This document shows, piece after piece, positions 7,411-21,859 of a stretch of 36,080 bases of DNA. Within the stretch, counting starts at the first letter, position 1; each line of letters begins with the position of its first letter. A program made the translations under genes and the position numbers. The notes under the pieces are model-generated. The model had not been told where the DNA came from. It saw only the letters and a program-made list of their open reading frames with translations, and did no database searches. The DNA is from Bacillota bacterium (lineage in GTDB: Bacteria; Bacillota; Clostridia; Lachnospirales; Bianqueaceae): contig JAFZQZ010000107.1 in assembly GCA_017620135.1 (NCBI GenBank), positions 1 through 36,080 of the forward strand, written 5' to 3'.

Positions 7411-8151
7411 TCACACTTCGGGTTGATTCAAAAATTCGAACAGTTCAGGCAGCCGTTCATTCCAGAAATCCCAGTCATGCGCACCGGGATATTCCTTATA
7501 GATGTGGGGAAGCGAGGCCATCTCCAGCATCTCATGGAATTGCCGGTTCTCGGAAAGCAGCGCGTCGTCAGTCCCGATCGTCAGATACATTTTCGGAAGT
7601 TCGACCAGGCCTCCCATACTGAAGGAAAAGATCGATGCCTGACGGGCCATGAGCACATCATCCAGCGCTTTCAGCGCGTTCGTGCCGTGTCCGACAGGAT
7701 CAAAGTCCTCATACGATACCAGATAGGGGGAAAGACCGGCCACCTTTCCGAAGACGTCCGAATACATTAGCCCTAAGCGGACCGCCCCACCTCCGCCCAT
7801 GCTGATCCCGGCGACATACGTATCCTCTCGCCTTGCGGATAACGGGAAAAGCCGTCTGGTCATGGGCACGAGTTCCCTCGCCACATACTCCTGATAAAAT
7901 TCAGCCCGCTCGGGGAAATCCGCCCAGTAAGCGTTGTCCCCGTCGGGCATGAAGATGGCGATATCGTTCGCCTCAGCATATTTCAAAAGATTGAGTCGCC
8001 GCAGCATATCCGTATGATTCCCGTGATATCCGTGCAGCAGATAAAGACTGCGAAAACCTTCTTCCGGTACTGCGGTATCCGGCAGGAAAACTTCCATCGT
8101 CGTATACCGGTTCAGACAGCCGGAGGCAAAATCCATCTGTACGAGCGACAT
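7411..8151 (-). CDS. EstA-like alpha/beta hydrolase (putative esterase family), second of a pair
   Basis: A 246-residue cytoplasmic serine hydrolase of the same family as its downstream neighbour. YLLHGYHG at 37-44 forms the oxyanion region, GISMGG holds Ser117, GTDD at 193-196 supplies the acid, and GAHDW holds His225. Length fits bacterial tributyrin-esterase-like proteins. ATG at 8151 lies three bases after the TAG of the DUF4129-like gene; GAAGGG overlapping that stop acts as ribosome binding site. Two adjacent but clearly diverged copies suggest different substrates rather than a recent duplication. The precise substrate is unknown. Confidence 0.88.
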   Translation of the reverse strand: MSLVQMDFASGCLNRYTTMEVFLPDTAVPEEGFRSLYLLHGYHGNHTDMLRRLNLLKYAEANDIAIFMPDGDNAYWADFPERAEFYQEYVARELVPMTRRLFPLSARREDTYVAGISMGGGGAVRLGLMYSDVFGKVAGLSPYLVSYEDFDPVGHGTNALKALDDVLMARQASIFSFSMGGLVELPKMYLTIGTDDALLSENRQFHEMLEMASLPHIYKEYPGAHDWDFWNERLPELFEFLNQPEV

Positions 8152-8154
8152 GTA

Positions 8155-9381
8155 CTACCCTTCTTTCTTTTTTCCGTAACGTACACTTTCATAATCGTGA
8201 ACGATCCCGCTGACAGCCGCATATTTCATACCGGCTTCCTGCGGTGTATCGCTTCGAAGTACTGTCTTGTCGATCACGGTCCTTATTTTCTTCCAGTATT
8301 CCCGCCGGATCAGGTTTTCCGGGCTTCGGTCAAAGATCGAAAGCCGCTCCGTCCGGACCTTATCTTTGCCGGCACGCGCGAGATTGACTCGGGTCTCCTC
8401 GTAACCGGTACCGACATACTGATAGCTGCTCATGAACCGCCGGATAAATCGGTAGATCAAATAGACTACCCCGACGATCAGACCGATCACCGTTATGACT
8501 TCCAGGATCTTTTGCAGAATGACCCAGATAAAAGCCGTTTCGATGCCCTGGCCGATCACCATGCCGATATCCTGCTGGATCTGCTGCGCCTCTTCAGCTT
8601 CTTCCTCTATGGTTTCCGGCGTAGGCTCCACCTTCACCAGTGCACGTACGATCTTTCGGATCATCAGCAGAAGCCAGCGGCCTAATATGCTGAGCAGTTC
8701 ACCGAATCCGGCGATATACAGTCCGACCAGCAGCAAAACACCGAGACCCATATACCCGAAGTACATCCGGGTATTGAATCCGATGACATGCTTTGTGGAG
8801 AAATTACTTCCCTTATCGATGGCCCCCAGTGTCGCCAGAAGGCTCATCCGATGCTGGTAGAAAAGGAATAGAACGATGTAGACAAGACCCTGTCCCATGA
8901 GCAGCATCTCGTATTCGCCGTGTCCGCGGTAAATGGAGATCCCATAGATTACCAGCATGGCAAAGATCGCGGCGAACAGCACGATCATGGACATCTCCTT
9001 CTCGCTCTGGCGGGACATCTGCCGAACCAGTCCGTAGACTGTCAGAAGAATGACATACAGCATCCCCAGCGCGGTCAGGATGATATCCGGCGACAGCATC
9101 AGCACATAAGCGCCGAAGGCGATATGCGGCAGAAGGAAAAGAAACAGATTCCTCGAGAGCCGGCGGACGATAGTGGATAAAATGGGCATCAGAAGAAAAC
9201 CGACAGCAAAAAGAATATACATCTGTCGGCCTTCAGCCAAATCATAAGCCGCGTAAAGGATCACCATCCCTCCGATGCAAAACATCAGAAAGACCTTCAG
9301 CGCTTCGATCCAGACAGGATATTTGGGCTTCCGGTAAAAATCGATATCCGGCATGCGTTCTTCTTCTGAATATCCGCCCAT
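8155..9381 (-). CDS. polytopic membrane protein with DUF4129-like C-terminal domain
   Basis: A 408-residue protein with many hydrophobic spans from about residue 28 to 330, then a soluble C-terminal domain. The end of the protein (RREYWKK... SDTPQEAG... YESVRYGKK, about 350-405) resembles the DUF4129 domain, in which a TPxE motif and a terminal (V/R)YG are typical. Proteins of this type commonly sit after MoxR and DUF58 genes, as here, sometimes fused to a transglutaminase-like domain; no transglutaminase Cys/His/Asp triad is visible in this one. GGAAAGGA lies seven bases before the ATG at 9381. The family role is not established; assembly or folding of an envelope complex is the usual suggestion. 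The DUF assignment is tentative. Confidence 0.7.
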   Translation of the reverse strand: MGGYSEEERMPDIDFYRKPKYPVWIEALKVFLMFCIGGMVILYAAYDLAEGRQMYILFAVGFLLMPILSTIVRRLSRNLFLFLLPHIAFGAYVLMLSPDIILTALGMLYVILLTVYGLVRQMSRQSEKEMSMIVLFAAIFAMLVIYGISIYRGHGEYEMLLMGQGLVYIVLFLFYQHRMSLLATLGAIDKGSNFSTKHVIGFNTRMYFGYMGLGVLLLVGLYIAGFGELLSILGRWLLLMIRKIVRALVKVEPTPETIEEEAEEAQQIQQDIGMVIGQGIETAFIWVILQKILEVITVIGLIVGVVYLIYRFIRRFMSSYQYVGTGYEETRVNLARAGKDKVRTERLSIFDRSPENLIRREYWKKIRTVIDKTVLRSDTPQEAGMKYAAVSGIVHDYESVRYGKKKEG

Positions 9382-9396
9382 GAAATGTTCCTTTCC

Positions 9397-10503
9397 TCAG
9401 ATTTTATGATAGTAATAATTCTCGATCTTTTCTTCCCGTTCTTTCTCTTCGTCCGGCAGCGCGAAGAAATCCATCGCCCTCACCGGCACGATCATCTGGC
9501 AGGCATCGGTATAATCCCGAAGAGAAAGATACGCGTCCAGCATCTGTCTGCTCCGGTCCGGGGAAATAATGACATAAAACTCGTCCGCCTGGCGGTTTTC
9601 CTGGATGTTTTCCAGTACTTTCGTCCCCGGCGTGCCGGTCTCGGAAAGATCCAGCCTTGCGAGCAGTTCCAGGATCGCGTCCGTGTGATTCTGACTGGTA
9701 CCGGCATCAAGGAAGGGTTCTTTATGATCGAGGCTGTCCATTCCATTCGAATAGAAGCTGACCGGAATACCTTCTGTTTCCAGCCGGCTTACCAGCGCGG
9801 CGGCAAAGCGCAGTCCTTCCTCATAGGCCGTTTCATCGTAATAGTTGGTGCTTTTGTCGGTCAGAAGGACGATCCGAACCTTCTGATCCAGGGTATATTC
9901 ATGTGTGTTGACCAGCCACTCGCCCGCCCGGGCAGAGGCGTTGAAATTGATGTCACGAAAGCTGTCTTCCGGCTGATACGGGCGAATGCCCTTGAAGAGG
10001 AACGGATCCTCCTGCGTATAGCGTTTCGTCGCGATCTGGCCCATCAGTTTCTCGAAAGGAACAGCGATCTCTGTATCGGTAAGGGAAAGCGGAAAAACCG
10101 TGATCGTCGCCTGGTTATCGGTCTTTTTCACAAACTTGCTCGTGATAAAAAGGTCATAGCTTAACAGATCCAGCGAAGGGATCTGATAGACACCGCGCTT
10201 ATCCAGCTTGATCTCGCTTTTTCGAGTGATCTGCTGATTAAACAGAATGTTGAAAATATCGCTGCGGAACAGGTTGTCGCTCTTTCCGTTGCGGAAGATC
10301 TGAAATTTCAGGTGGACCCACGGGAGCGGAAGCAGCTTGGCGTTCGACATGACCTCGGTCAGGGTCGTCGTCGACCCTTCGAACAGATAATAGTCCGAAA
10401 ACCTGACCGACGCTTCCAGAGAGCGGTCCCAGAAACGGCGGTAGATCACGCGCTGCAGCCAGAGCACCAGCCCCACAACGATCAGAATGATCAGTATCGG
10501 CAT
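9397..10503 (-). CDS. DUF58 domain protein
   Basis: A 368-residue protein anchored by an N-terminal hydrophobic segment (about 2-18). The DUF58 signature is clear at about 170-205: FKGIRPYQPEDSFRDIN followed by FNASAR and then LVNTHEY. After it comes a von Willebrand A-like region whose metal-site motif is only partly kept (LTDKS at 214-218). DUF58 proteins pair with MoxR ATPases, probably as the target or adaptor of the ATPase. ATG at 10503 is two bases after the MoxR TAA, with only a weak AGAG before it, suggesting coupled translation. Protein class is certain; cellular job is not. Confidence 0.9.
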   Translation of the reverse strand: MPILIILIVVGLVLWLQRVIYRRFWDRSLEASVRFSDYYLFEGSTTTLTEVMSNAKLLPLPWVHLKFQIFRNGKSDNLFRSDIFNILFNQQITRKSEIKLDKRGVYQIPSLDLLSYDLFITSKFVKKTDNQATITVFPLSLTDTEIAVPFEKLMGQIATKRYTQEDPFLFKGIRPYQPEDSFRDINFNASARAGEWLVNTHEYTLDQKVRIVLLTDKSTNYYDETAYEEGLRFAAALVSRLETEGIPVSFYSNGMDSLDHKEPFLDAGTSQNHTDAILELLARLDLSETGTPGTKVLENIQENRQADEFYVIISPDRSRQMLDAYLSLRDYTDACQMIVPVRAMDFFALPDEEKEREEKIENYYYHKI

Positions 10504-10505
10504 TG

Positions 10506-11462
10506 TTATCTCTTGAAGTTTTCAGTAGGGACTTCGACGGTTTCCAGAATTCCGCTGATGAGATTCTCGATCTGCGTCGAACGGTTGCGGGACGATCCTC
10601 TGAGCAGAATACGATGCCCCAGTACCGGCAGCGCCAGATCCTTGATGTCATCCGGCGTCACGAATTCGCGGCCGCGGATCGCGGCGAGCGCCTGCGCGGC
10701 CTTTAAGAGCGCCAGATTGCCACGAGGGGAAACGCCCAGCTGTACCGCTTCTTCCTGTCTCGTTTTTTCGACGATATCGACGCTGTAGCCGGCCACATCC
10801 GGATGGATATATACGTCCTTGATGGCTTCCTGCATCTCCAGCAGCTGCTCTTTCGTGATGACCGGCTGAAGATCCGCCGCCGGGACTTCGTTGACAAAGC
10901 GTTCCAGGATCCTGACTGTCTCCGCCTTTTCCGTGTAGCCCATGGAAAGCTGGATAAGAAAACGGTCGAGCTGGGCTTCCGGAAGCGGGAAAGTTCCCTG
11001 CGTTTCCACCGGGTTCTCCGTCGCGATGACGAAGAATGGCTGATCCAGCACGTAGGTCACACCGTCCACGGTGATCTGCTTTTCTTCCATGCTCTCCAGC
11101 AGGGAAGACTGCGTACGCGGCGTCGCCCGGTTGATTTCATCCGCCAGCAGGATGTTCGTGAAAAGCGCTCCCTGACGGAACACGAATTCCTGTTCTTTCT
11201 GGTTGAAGTAGTTGATACCGATCAGATCCGACGGAAGAAGATCCGGCGTGAACTGGATCCGCTTGAATTTCGTATCGATGGATTTCGCGAGCGACTTGGC
11301 CAGCACAGTCTTGCCGGTGCCGGGCACGTCCTCCAGAAGCACATGGCCCTTTGCCAGAAGCGCGGCCAGGATCAGATCGATCTTATCTGATTTGCCCACG
11401 ATGACCTTTTCCATGTTTTCCTTTATCTTTGCGCTTAAGAGCTGAACTTCAGAGATCTGCAT
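10506..11462 (-). CDS. MoxR family AAA+ ATPase
   Basis: A 318-residue cytoplasmic AAA+ ATPase of the MoxR branch. Walker A is DVPGTGKT at 45-52, Walker B is ILLADE at 104-109 followed by INRATPRTQ, sensor 1 is ATEN at 147-150, and PLPEAQLDRF at about 159-168 holds the arginine finger region, all typical of MoxR. The length is the usual one. MoxR proteins act as chaperone-like remodellers of VWA/DUF58 partners. GAGGAAATACT precedes the ATG at 11462. It is the second gene of the operon and is followed at two bases by its DUF58 partner. Confidence 0.95.
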   Translation of the reverse strand: MQISEVQLLSAKIKENMEKVIVGKSDKIDLILAALLAKGHVLLEDVPGTGKTVLAKSLAKSIDTKFKRIQFTPDLLPSDLIGINYFNQKEQEFVFRQGALFTNILLADEINRATPRTQSSLLESMEEKQITVDGVTYVLDQPFFVIATENPVETQGTFPLPEAQLDRFLIQLSMGYTEKAETVRILERFVNEVPAADLQPVITKEQLLEMQEAIKDVYIHPDVAGYSVDIVEKTRQEEAVQLGVSPRGNLALLKAAQALAAIRGREFVTPDDIKDLALPVLGHRILLRGSSRNRSTQIENLISGILETVEVPTENFKR

Positions 11463-11478
11463 AGTATTTCCTCTTTAT

Positions 11479-12099
11479 TTATCTCATGGGAGTTTTGATG
11501 TCGACCAGCAGGCCGCCATAGGTGTCGCTGAAGGCATACCACTGTCCATCCGCGGGATCCTGGTAAACAGAAAGCGAACGCTCCGTGTCGGCTCCCGGGA
11601 ACTCGATGACGACTTTTTCGACGGAAAGGGTCCTTCCATAAATCGTGGACGTCTGCGGCGCGTAGACATATTCACGGACGGTGATCGCGAATGGCTGATT
11701 CGGCCGGTATCCGTTCTGCGGCGTCGCGCCTTCCAGGTACGCGTTCGCGATATACTGCCACTTGTTGTTCTGCATCATACGGGCCCGGACGAAATCCTTG
11801 GTAAAGTTGTTGAACGGCGCCATACTGCCTGCGGTCGGCGAGTTCATGAGCACTTTCATCATCTCATAACAGGTTTCCGGATTCTGCGGTGTCCAGGTAC
11901 GGAAGGCCGCGATCATCAGCGGCAGCACCAGGTATTTTCCTTCTGCTCCGCCGCGGTTGACCTGTCTGAGTTCATTCGCGTTTTCCGGGAAACGCTGGAA
12001 AACATATCGCTTCTGACCGAGGGTCACATTGCGGATGCCTTCGTTCGCCTGGCCGTCGGATGATTTTTTGACGACATTATTCATGAATTGCTGAAACAT
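11479..12099 (-). CDS. DUF6935-like protein of unknown function
   Basis: A 206-residue soluble protein without signal peptide or membrane span. The C-terminal half has a pattern remembered from DUF6935 proteins of Clostridia: YLEGATPQNGYRPNQPFAI, then VEFPGADTERS, then a DGQWYAF segment. That family link is from memory and needs a profile search. The N-terminal part (IAAFRTWTPQNPETCYEMMKV) looks helical. GGGAGG lies before the ATG at 12099, and the extended -10 promoter at 12131-12139 makes this the first gene of the operon. The 16-base gap to moxR supports co-transcription. No function is known. Confidence 0.7.
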   Translation of the reverse strand: MFQQFMNNVVKKSSDGQANEGIRNVTLGQKRYVFQRFPENANELRQVNRGGAEGKYLVLPLMIAAFRTWTPQNPETCYEMMKVLMNSPTAGSMAPFNNFTKDFVRARMMQNNKWQYIANAYLEGATPQNGYRPNQPFAITVREYVYAPQTSTIYGRTLSVEKVVIEFPGADTERSLSVYQDPADGQWYAFSDTYGGLLVDIKTPMR

Positions 12100-12130
12100 G
12101 AGTGGTTACCTCCCATTGATTTCTTTTCTC

Positions 12131-12139
12131 AGTATATCA
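12131..12139 (-). promoter_or_regulatory. extended -10 promoter of the moxR operon
   Basis: Minus strand TGATATACT is a TGn extended -10 element. Only a T-rich, poor -35 hexamer is found 17 bases upstream. It sits in the 65-base gap between the YitT stop and the first operon gene; start expected near 12124. Confidence 0.6.
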
Positions 12140-12164
12140 TATTCCCGGCAAGAAAAAAAGTTTT

Positions 12165-13032
12165 TCAGCTGTCGATGTGCTTCATCGAGAAAAAGCTGGA
12201 ACCGTGGCCGTAGACGCCGTTCACGGTGATGATCGTGAAAAAGGCCTTCGGATCGACACGTTTGATGATCGATTTCAGTACGCCCAGCTGATGCTTGTTG
12301 ATGACGATATACATCAGCCAGTGCTCCTGACCTGTGTAGGCGCCCTGCGCGTCGATGATGGTCACACCGCGGTTCAGCCGTTCCATCAGGGCTTTTGACA
12401 GCTCTTCTTTTTTGTCCGTGATGATCAGGATCGCTCTGCGATGGTCGATACCGTCGATCACGAAGGAATTCACTTTAGCGGAGATGAACATCGCGCAGAT
12501 CGTCAAAACCGCCTGATCGAGGCCGAAGATAAAGGCCGAGGCGAAAACGATGACCGCGTTGATCGCCAGACCGGCGGTCGCCATGTTGACAGAAAAATAC
12601 TTGTTCAGGATCTTGGCGATGATATCTGTCCCGCCTACCGAAGCCCCGCTCCGATAGATCAATCCGACGCCGAGACCCAGCAGGACGCCGCCGACGACCA
12701 CGGAGGTCAGCGGACTGGAAAACGGCAGCGAGAGCCCGGAAAACAACTGGATGAACAGCGTATAGATCCCCATTCCGATCGCGGAATACAGGATAAACTT
12801 TTTACTGATCAGCCAGAGACCCACCAGAAACATGGGGATGTTGATCAGGATCACCATCAGCGCGATCGGCCAGCCGAACTGATAGTGCAGGATCTGCGCG
12901 AAACCGGTCACGCCGCCGGCCAGCAGTTTAGCCGGCGTATAGAAAAGATTCATACCCAGGGAATAGATCGCGCTTCCCAGGGCGAGTTCTCCAAGCGTTT
13001 TTCCGTTATCCCTGAAGAACTCTTTTGTCGTA

Positions 13033-13040
<8 letters not shown>
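12165..13040 (-). CDS. YitT family membrane protein (YitT + DUF2179)
   Basis: A 291-residue protein with a YitT-type membrane domain of five or six spans (about 15-195, with GGTDIIAKI at 136-144) and a cytoplasmic DUF2179 domain (about 224-282, starting RGVTIIDAQGAYTG). DUF2179 resembles small-ligand sensory domains; the membrane part is of unknown transport function. Length and domain order are standard. ATG at 13040 is preceded by GGGAGG eight bases upstream and overlaps the end of the phosphatase gene by 8 bases, so the two are translated together. The pairing with a sensor phosphatase is unusual enough to note. Confidence 0.9.
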
Positions 13041-17582
<4,542 letters not shown>

Positions 17583-17606
17583 AATACTTCGAAAGGATAA
17601 ACCCAA

Positions 17607-20153
17607 ATGGCTGATAACAATACACCCAACATTCCTGAAGGCGAGATCCTGAACGAAGAACTGAACGGCGTGGGTCTGCCGGCCAACCCGCAGCATGACC
17701 GCATCGAGGCTGTAAACCTCGAGAAGCTCATGCGGGAAAGCTATATCGACTATGCCATGAGCGTTATCGTGACGCGTGCGCTCCCGGATGTCCGGGACGG
17801 TCTGAAACCGGTCCAGCGCCGTATCCTCTACGCCATGAGCGAACTGCACCTGGATCCCTCCAGCTCCTATCGTAAATCCGCCCGTATCGTAGGCGATACG
17901 ATGGGTAAATACCATCCTCACGGTGATTCTTCCATCTATGAAGCGATGGTCCATATGGCCCAGGATTTCAACATGCGCTATATGCTGGTCGACGGTCACG
18001 GCAACTTCGGTTCCGTAGACGGTGACGGCGCTGCCGCCATGCGTTATACCGAGGCCCGCTTCTCGAAGATCGCGATGGAAATGATGGCCGATATCGGTAA
18101 AGATACAGTCAACTTCGCGGACAACTTCGATGCATCCCTGAAAGAACCGGAAGTTCTTCCGGCTCGTTTCCCGAACCTTCTGGTCAACGGTACCGGCGGT
18201 ATCGCCGTTGGTATGGCGACCAGCATTCCTCCCCATAACCTGGGCGAGGTCATCGATGCCGTTGTTAAGATCATCGACAATCATGTGCTCGAAGACCGTG
18301 ATACCGAGATCGATGAGCTGATCAAGATCGTCAAGGGTCCCGACTTCCCCACCGGCGCAACCATCTACGGTACCCGCGATATCGAGCAGGCATATCGGAC
18401 CGGCCGCGGCCGTGCGGTCGTACGCGCGAACATGGAGGTCGAGGAGCTTCCGAACAACCGTCACCGAATCGTAGTGACCGAGATCCCCTACCAGGTGAAC
18501 AAAGCCAAGCTGGTCGAGCGCATCGCGGATCTTGTCAAGGACAAGCGGCTGGAAGGCATCTCCGACCTGCGTGACGAGTCCGACCGGACCGGTATGCGGA
18601 TCGTCATCGACCTGAAACGCGAAGCCAATCCGCGTGTCATGATGAACCAGCTCTACAAAAACACGCCTCTGCAGAACAATACCAGCTTCAATATGCTGGC
18701 CATCGTTGACGGTCAGCCGAAGGTGCTGAACCTCAAGCAGATCCTGACCCATTACCTGGATCACCAGAAGGAAGTCGTCACCCGCCGCACCCGTTATGAC
18801 CTCGGCAAGGCGCAGGCCCGGGCGCACATTCTGGAAGGTCTGCTCATGGCGCTCGATCATATCGACGAGATCATCAATATCATCCGCGCGAGCAACAGCG
18901 TCGACGAGGCAAAATCCTCGCTGATCATCCGGTTCGGTTTCGATGATGTACAGGCTCAGGCCATCGTGGACATGCGTCTGCGCGCGCTGACCGGTCTGGA
19001 AAGAAGCAAACTGCAGGGCGAGTACGATGAACTTGAATCGAAGATCGCCGAGTATATGGCGATCCTCTCGAACGAGAACATCCTCTACGGCGTTATCAAA
19101 GAAGAGCTTCTTATCATCAAGACCAAGTACGGCGATCCCCGCCGCACCTATATCACCCATGAGGAAGGCGAGATCAATCTCGAAGATCTCATCAAGGATG
19201 AACAGTGTGTCGTCACCCTCACGAATCTCGGCTATGTCAAGCGTACGTCCCTGGATATGTACCGCAGCCAGAACCGCGGCGGCAAGGGTATCAAAGGCGT
19301 CGAGACCCGCAAGGATGATTATGTCCAGGATCTGTTCGTCTGCTCTTCCCATGACTATCTGCTTTTCTTCACGACCAAAGGCCGCGTCTATCGTATGAGA
19401 GCCTTTGAGATCCCGGAAGCCGGCCGTACCGCCAAGGGTACCGCCATCGTCAATCTCCTTCAGCTGAACGGCGACGAACAGGTCTGTGCCGGCATCAAGC
19501 TCAAGGACAGCACGGCGGAAGACGGTTATCTCATCATGGCGACCCGGCAGGGTATCGTGAAGAAGACCGCGCTTTCCGAATATAACAACATTCGTACCAA
19601 CGGTCTGAACGCGATCGCGCTGCAGGAAGATGATCAGTTGATCGAAGTCAAACGTACCTCCGGCCACGACGAGATCTTCCTGGCCTCAAATGCCGGACAG
19701 ATGATCCGTTTCCTTGAGACCGATGTGCGTCCGACCGGCCGCTCCACGATGGGTGTGAAAGGTATCAACCTGTCCGGCGGAAGCTCGCTGATCGCGATGG
19801 GACTCGCCTCCGAAGGTGACGCGATCCTGGTCATCAGTGAAAACGGTATCGGAAAGCGTACCTCTCTGAACGAGTTCAGCGTACAGCGCCGCGGCGGTAA
19901 AGGCGTCCTCTGCACCAAGGTCACGGAAAAGACCGGCGGTCTGGTCACTTTCCGCATCGTATCACCGGATCAGGATCTGCTGATCATCACCTCCGCAGGC
20001 ATCATTATCCGTACGCCGGTCGACAGCATCAGCCAGATCGGCCGCGTCACACAGGGCGTCAAGCTGATCTCCCTGGGCGACGATGTTCATATCGTGTCAG
20101 TTGCACTGGCGCAACAGGAAGAAGCTACATCTTCTGAAGATGAAGAAGAATAA
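17607..20153 (+). CDS. gyrA: DNA gyrase subunit A
   Basis: An 848-residue breakage-reunion subunit. Active-site tyrosine is Tyr147 in [10 protein letters not shown], equivalent to E. coli Tyr122. The quinolone-resistance region reads [13 protein letters not shown]: Ser108 matches E. coli Ser83 (sensitive form) and Glu112 takes the place of Asp87. The C-terminal domain contains the GyrA-box QRRGGKG, which is specific to gyrase and absent in ParC. An acidic tail rich in Glu/Ser/Asp ends the protein, and there is an N-terminal extension of about 25 residues relative to E. coli. AAAGGA precedes the ATG at 17607. Transcribed with gyrB and ended by the hairpin at 20193-20261. Confidence 0.97.
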   Translation: MADNNTPNIPEGEILNEELNGVGLPANPQHDRIEAVNLEKLMRESYIDYAMSVIVTRALPDVRDGLKPVQRRILYAMSELHLDPSSSYRKSARIVGDTMGKYHPHGDSSIYEAMVHMAQDFNMRYMLVDGHGNFGSVDGDGAAAMRYTEARFSKIAMEMMADIGKDTVNFADNFDASLKEPEVLPARFPNLLVNGTGGIAVGMATSIPPHNLGEVIDAVVKIIDNHVLEDRDTEIDELIKIVKGPDFPTGATIYGTRDIEQAYRTGRGRAVVRANMEVEELPNNRHRIVVTEIPYQVNKAKLVERIADLVKDKRLEGISDLRDESDRTGMRIVIDLKREANPRVMMNQLYKNTPLQNNTSFNMLAIVDGQPKVLNLKQILTHYLDHQKEVVTRRTRYDLGKAQARAHILEGLLMALDHIDEIINIIRASNSVDEAKSSLIIRFGFDDVQAQAIVDMRLRALTGLERSKLQGEYDELESKIAEYMAILSNENILYGVIKEELLIIKTKYGDPRRTYITHEEGEINLEDLIKDEQCVVTLTNLGYVKRTSLDMYRSQNRGGKGIKGVETRKDDYVQDLFVCSSHDYLLFFTTKGRVYRMRAFEIPEAGRTAKGTAIVNLLQLNGDEQVCAGIKLKDSTAEDGYLIMATRQGIVKKTALSEYNNIRTNGLNAIALQEDDQLIEVKRTSGHDEIFLASNAGQMIRFLETDVRPTGRSTMGVKGINLSGGSSLIAMGLASEGDAILVISENGIGKRTSLNEFSVQRRGGKGVLCTKVTEKTGGLVTFRIVSPDQDLLIITSAGIIIRTPVDSISQIGRVTQGVKLISLGDDVHIVSVALAQQEEATSSEDEEE

Positions 20154-20192
20154 CATAACAACTCAACAATAAATCGTCAGTAAAATGAAAGA

Positions 20193-20261
20193 GCGCCTAT
20201 AGAGCGCCCCAATGCTCGGCAGATGCTTCGCATAACTCGCATTGGGACACCCTATAGGCGC
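20193..20261. terminator. long bidirectional terminator hairpin between gyrA and the export operon
   Basis: Outer stem GCGCCTATAG (20193-20202) with CTATAGGCGC (20252-20261), an internal loop, an inner stem CCCAATGC (20208-20215) with GCATTGGG (20239-20246), and an apical ATGC-TTC-GCAT mini-stem. TTTTATTG follows on the plus strand and TCTTTCATTTTAC on the minus strand, so it can stop both convergent transcripts. Confidence 0.88.
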
Positions 20262-20290
20262 CTTTTATTGCCTTATCTTTTATTTGTTTT

Positions 20291-21169
20291 TTATTTTCCC
20301 CCAGGAGTAATCTGTATTTTTCCATCTACAACTTCAAGTTTCACTTTGTTACCTGAAGCACCGATTTCTTCCAGCATGGAAGACGGAATCTGCAGACGTC
20401 CCGCGCGGTCCAGTACCGCAAATTCTTCCTGAACGCTATCTTCCGCTTCATCCAGCGATCCGATCCCTTCCAGCCGTTCCCGATAGTTCGGACGAAGGAT
20501 CATCTCACTGGAAGTCTTGCCGTCCCGGATCGCTACGACCCGGTTTACTTTCTTTGCCAGATGGCGGTCATGCGTAACGATCACGATCGTCAGGCCCAGC
20601 TGTTCATTCAGTTTCCGGAACAGATCCAGGATATAATCGGATGTCTTCATATCCACGCTGCCGGTCGGCTCATCGGCCAGCAACAGTTTGGGGTTATTGG
20701 CCAGTGCGATGGCGATAGCGACCCGCTGCTGTTCACCGCCGGAGAGCATAGAAAGCTTGTTTTTCGCGCGGTGACTCATGCCCACCATCTCCAGAAGCTC
20801 GGCGGCACGTTCTTTCTGCTGTTTGATCGTGCCGAACATCATGGGCATCCGTACATTCTCGATCGCGGTCAGATACGGGACCAGGTTGCGCGCGTTATTC
20901 TGCCAGACGAAACCTACGACGTCGCGCTTATACGCGACCAGTTCCGCTTCGGACAGTTTGAAAAGATCCAGTCCATTCACGATCAGACGGCCGGCCGACG
21001 GTCGGTCCAGTCCGCCGATCATATTCAGAAAGGTGGATTTGCCCGATCCGGAATTGCCGATGATCGCCATCAGTTCACCGTCTTCCACGGTCAGTTCCAG
21101 CCCCTGCAGGGCCAATACTTCGGTATCGATGGTCTTATAAATCTTGACGAGGTTTTCACATTCGATCAT
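20291..21169 (-). CDS. ABC transporter ATPase (MacB/LolD type) with C-terminal AbrB-like domain
   Basis: A 292-residue ATPase of the export group that partners FtsX-like permeases. Walker A GNSGSGKS at 38-45, signature LSGGEQQ at 142-148, Walker B LLLADE around Asp166-Glu167, H-loop His200. After a linker, residues 249-290 ([17 protein letters not shown] ... [15 protein letters not shown]) look like an AbrB/SpoVT swapped-hairpin fold, whose common pattern is a D-x-x-GR(I/L)-(I/L)P turn followed by paired strands. Usual LolD-type proteins of about 220-240 residues lack this. ATG at 21169 overlaps the preceding ATPase stop as ATGA with GGAGG upstream. Last gene of the operon. ATPase assignment is certain; the extra domain is by pattern only. 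Confidence 0.92.
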   Translation of the reverse strand: MIECENLVKIYKTIDTEVLALQGLELTVEDGELMAIIGNSGSGKSTFLNMIGGLDRPSAGRLIVNGLDLFKLSEAELVAYKRDVVGFVWQNNARNLVPYLTAIENVRMPMMFGTIKQQKERAAELLEMVGMSHRAKNKLSMLSGGEQQRVAIAIALANNPKLLLADEPTGSVDMKTSDYILDLFRKLNEQLGLTIVIVTHDRHLAKKVNRVVAIRDGKTSSEMILRPNYRERLEGIGSLDEAEDSVQEEFAVLDRAGRLQIPSSMLEEIGASGNKVKLEVVDGKIQITPGGK

Positions 21170-21855
21170 GTTGCCAGCCCTCCCCGATTGATGATCTGAC
21201 CATCTTCCAGCTCATACAATGCATCGCCGATATCCATCAGACCGGTATCGTGCGTGGTCATAATGACGCTTACACCCTCTTCCGCGCAGAGATCCTTGAA
21301 GATCTTCACGACCTGAAGACCGGTATTCGTATCCAGCTCGGCTGTCGGTTCATCGGCGAAGAGGACCTTCGGCTGCGCGGCTACTGCCCGCGCGATGGCA
21401 ACACGCTGCTGTTCACCGCCGGACATCTCCTGCGGCATATGGGTCATACGGTTCGCGAGGCCTACCATGTGCAGGCACTCCTCCGCCCGTTTTTTCCAGT
21501 CACCCTCATACCGTGCCAAACGAAGCGCAAATTCGACATTTTCATAGGCGGTCATCATGGGGATCAGGGCCACGGACTGGTACACATACCCAACCTGTTT
21601 ACGCCGCAGTTTATCTCTGCCGCTGTCCGAAAGCGCCGTCACTTCGGTCTCACCGATATAGACCTTCCCTTTCGTAGGGACGTCCAGCGCTGACAGAATA
21701 TTCAGAAGCGTCGTTTTTCCGGATCCGGAACGACCTTTGAGGATCGTAAGTTTTCCGGTGGGGATCGTCAGATTGATATCCTTCAGCGCCCAGAACGTGT
21801 CTCCGCCCACGGGGAAGCCTCGAGCAACATCGATTGCTTTGATCATGTATTCCAT
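21166..21855 (-). CDS. ABC transporter ATPase (MacB/LolD type)
   Basis: A 229-residue cytoplasmic ATPase with Walker A GRSGSGKT at 41-48, signature MSGGEQQ at 144-150, Walker B LFADEP at about 165-170 and an H-loop in MTTHD. Length is normal for this family. It follows the permease at four bases and overlaps the second ATPase, so permease, ATPase 1 and ATPase 2 are expected in equal amounts; a heterodimeric nucleotide-binding unit on a single double-length permease is the natural reading (inference). An ATG three codons downstream is an alternative start. No sign of a lost catalytic residue. Confidence 0.93.
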   Translation of the reverse strand: MEYMIKAIDVARGFPVGGDTFWALKDINLTIPTGKLTILKGRSGSGKTTLLNILSALDVPTKGKVYIGETEVTALSDSGRDKLRRKQVGYVYQSVALIPMMTAYENVEFALRLARYEGDWKKRAEECLHMVGLANRMTHMPQEMSGGEQQRVAIARAVAAQPKVLFADEPTAELDTNTGLQVVKIFKDLCAEEGVSVIMTTHDTGLMDIGDALYELEDGQIINRGGLAT

Positions 21856-21859
21856 GCCC

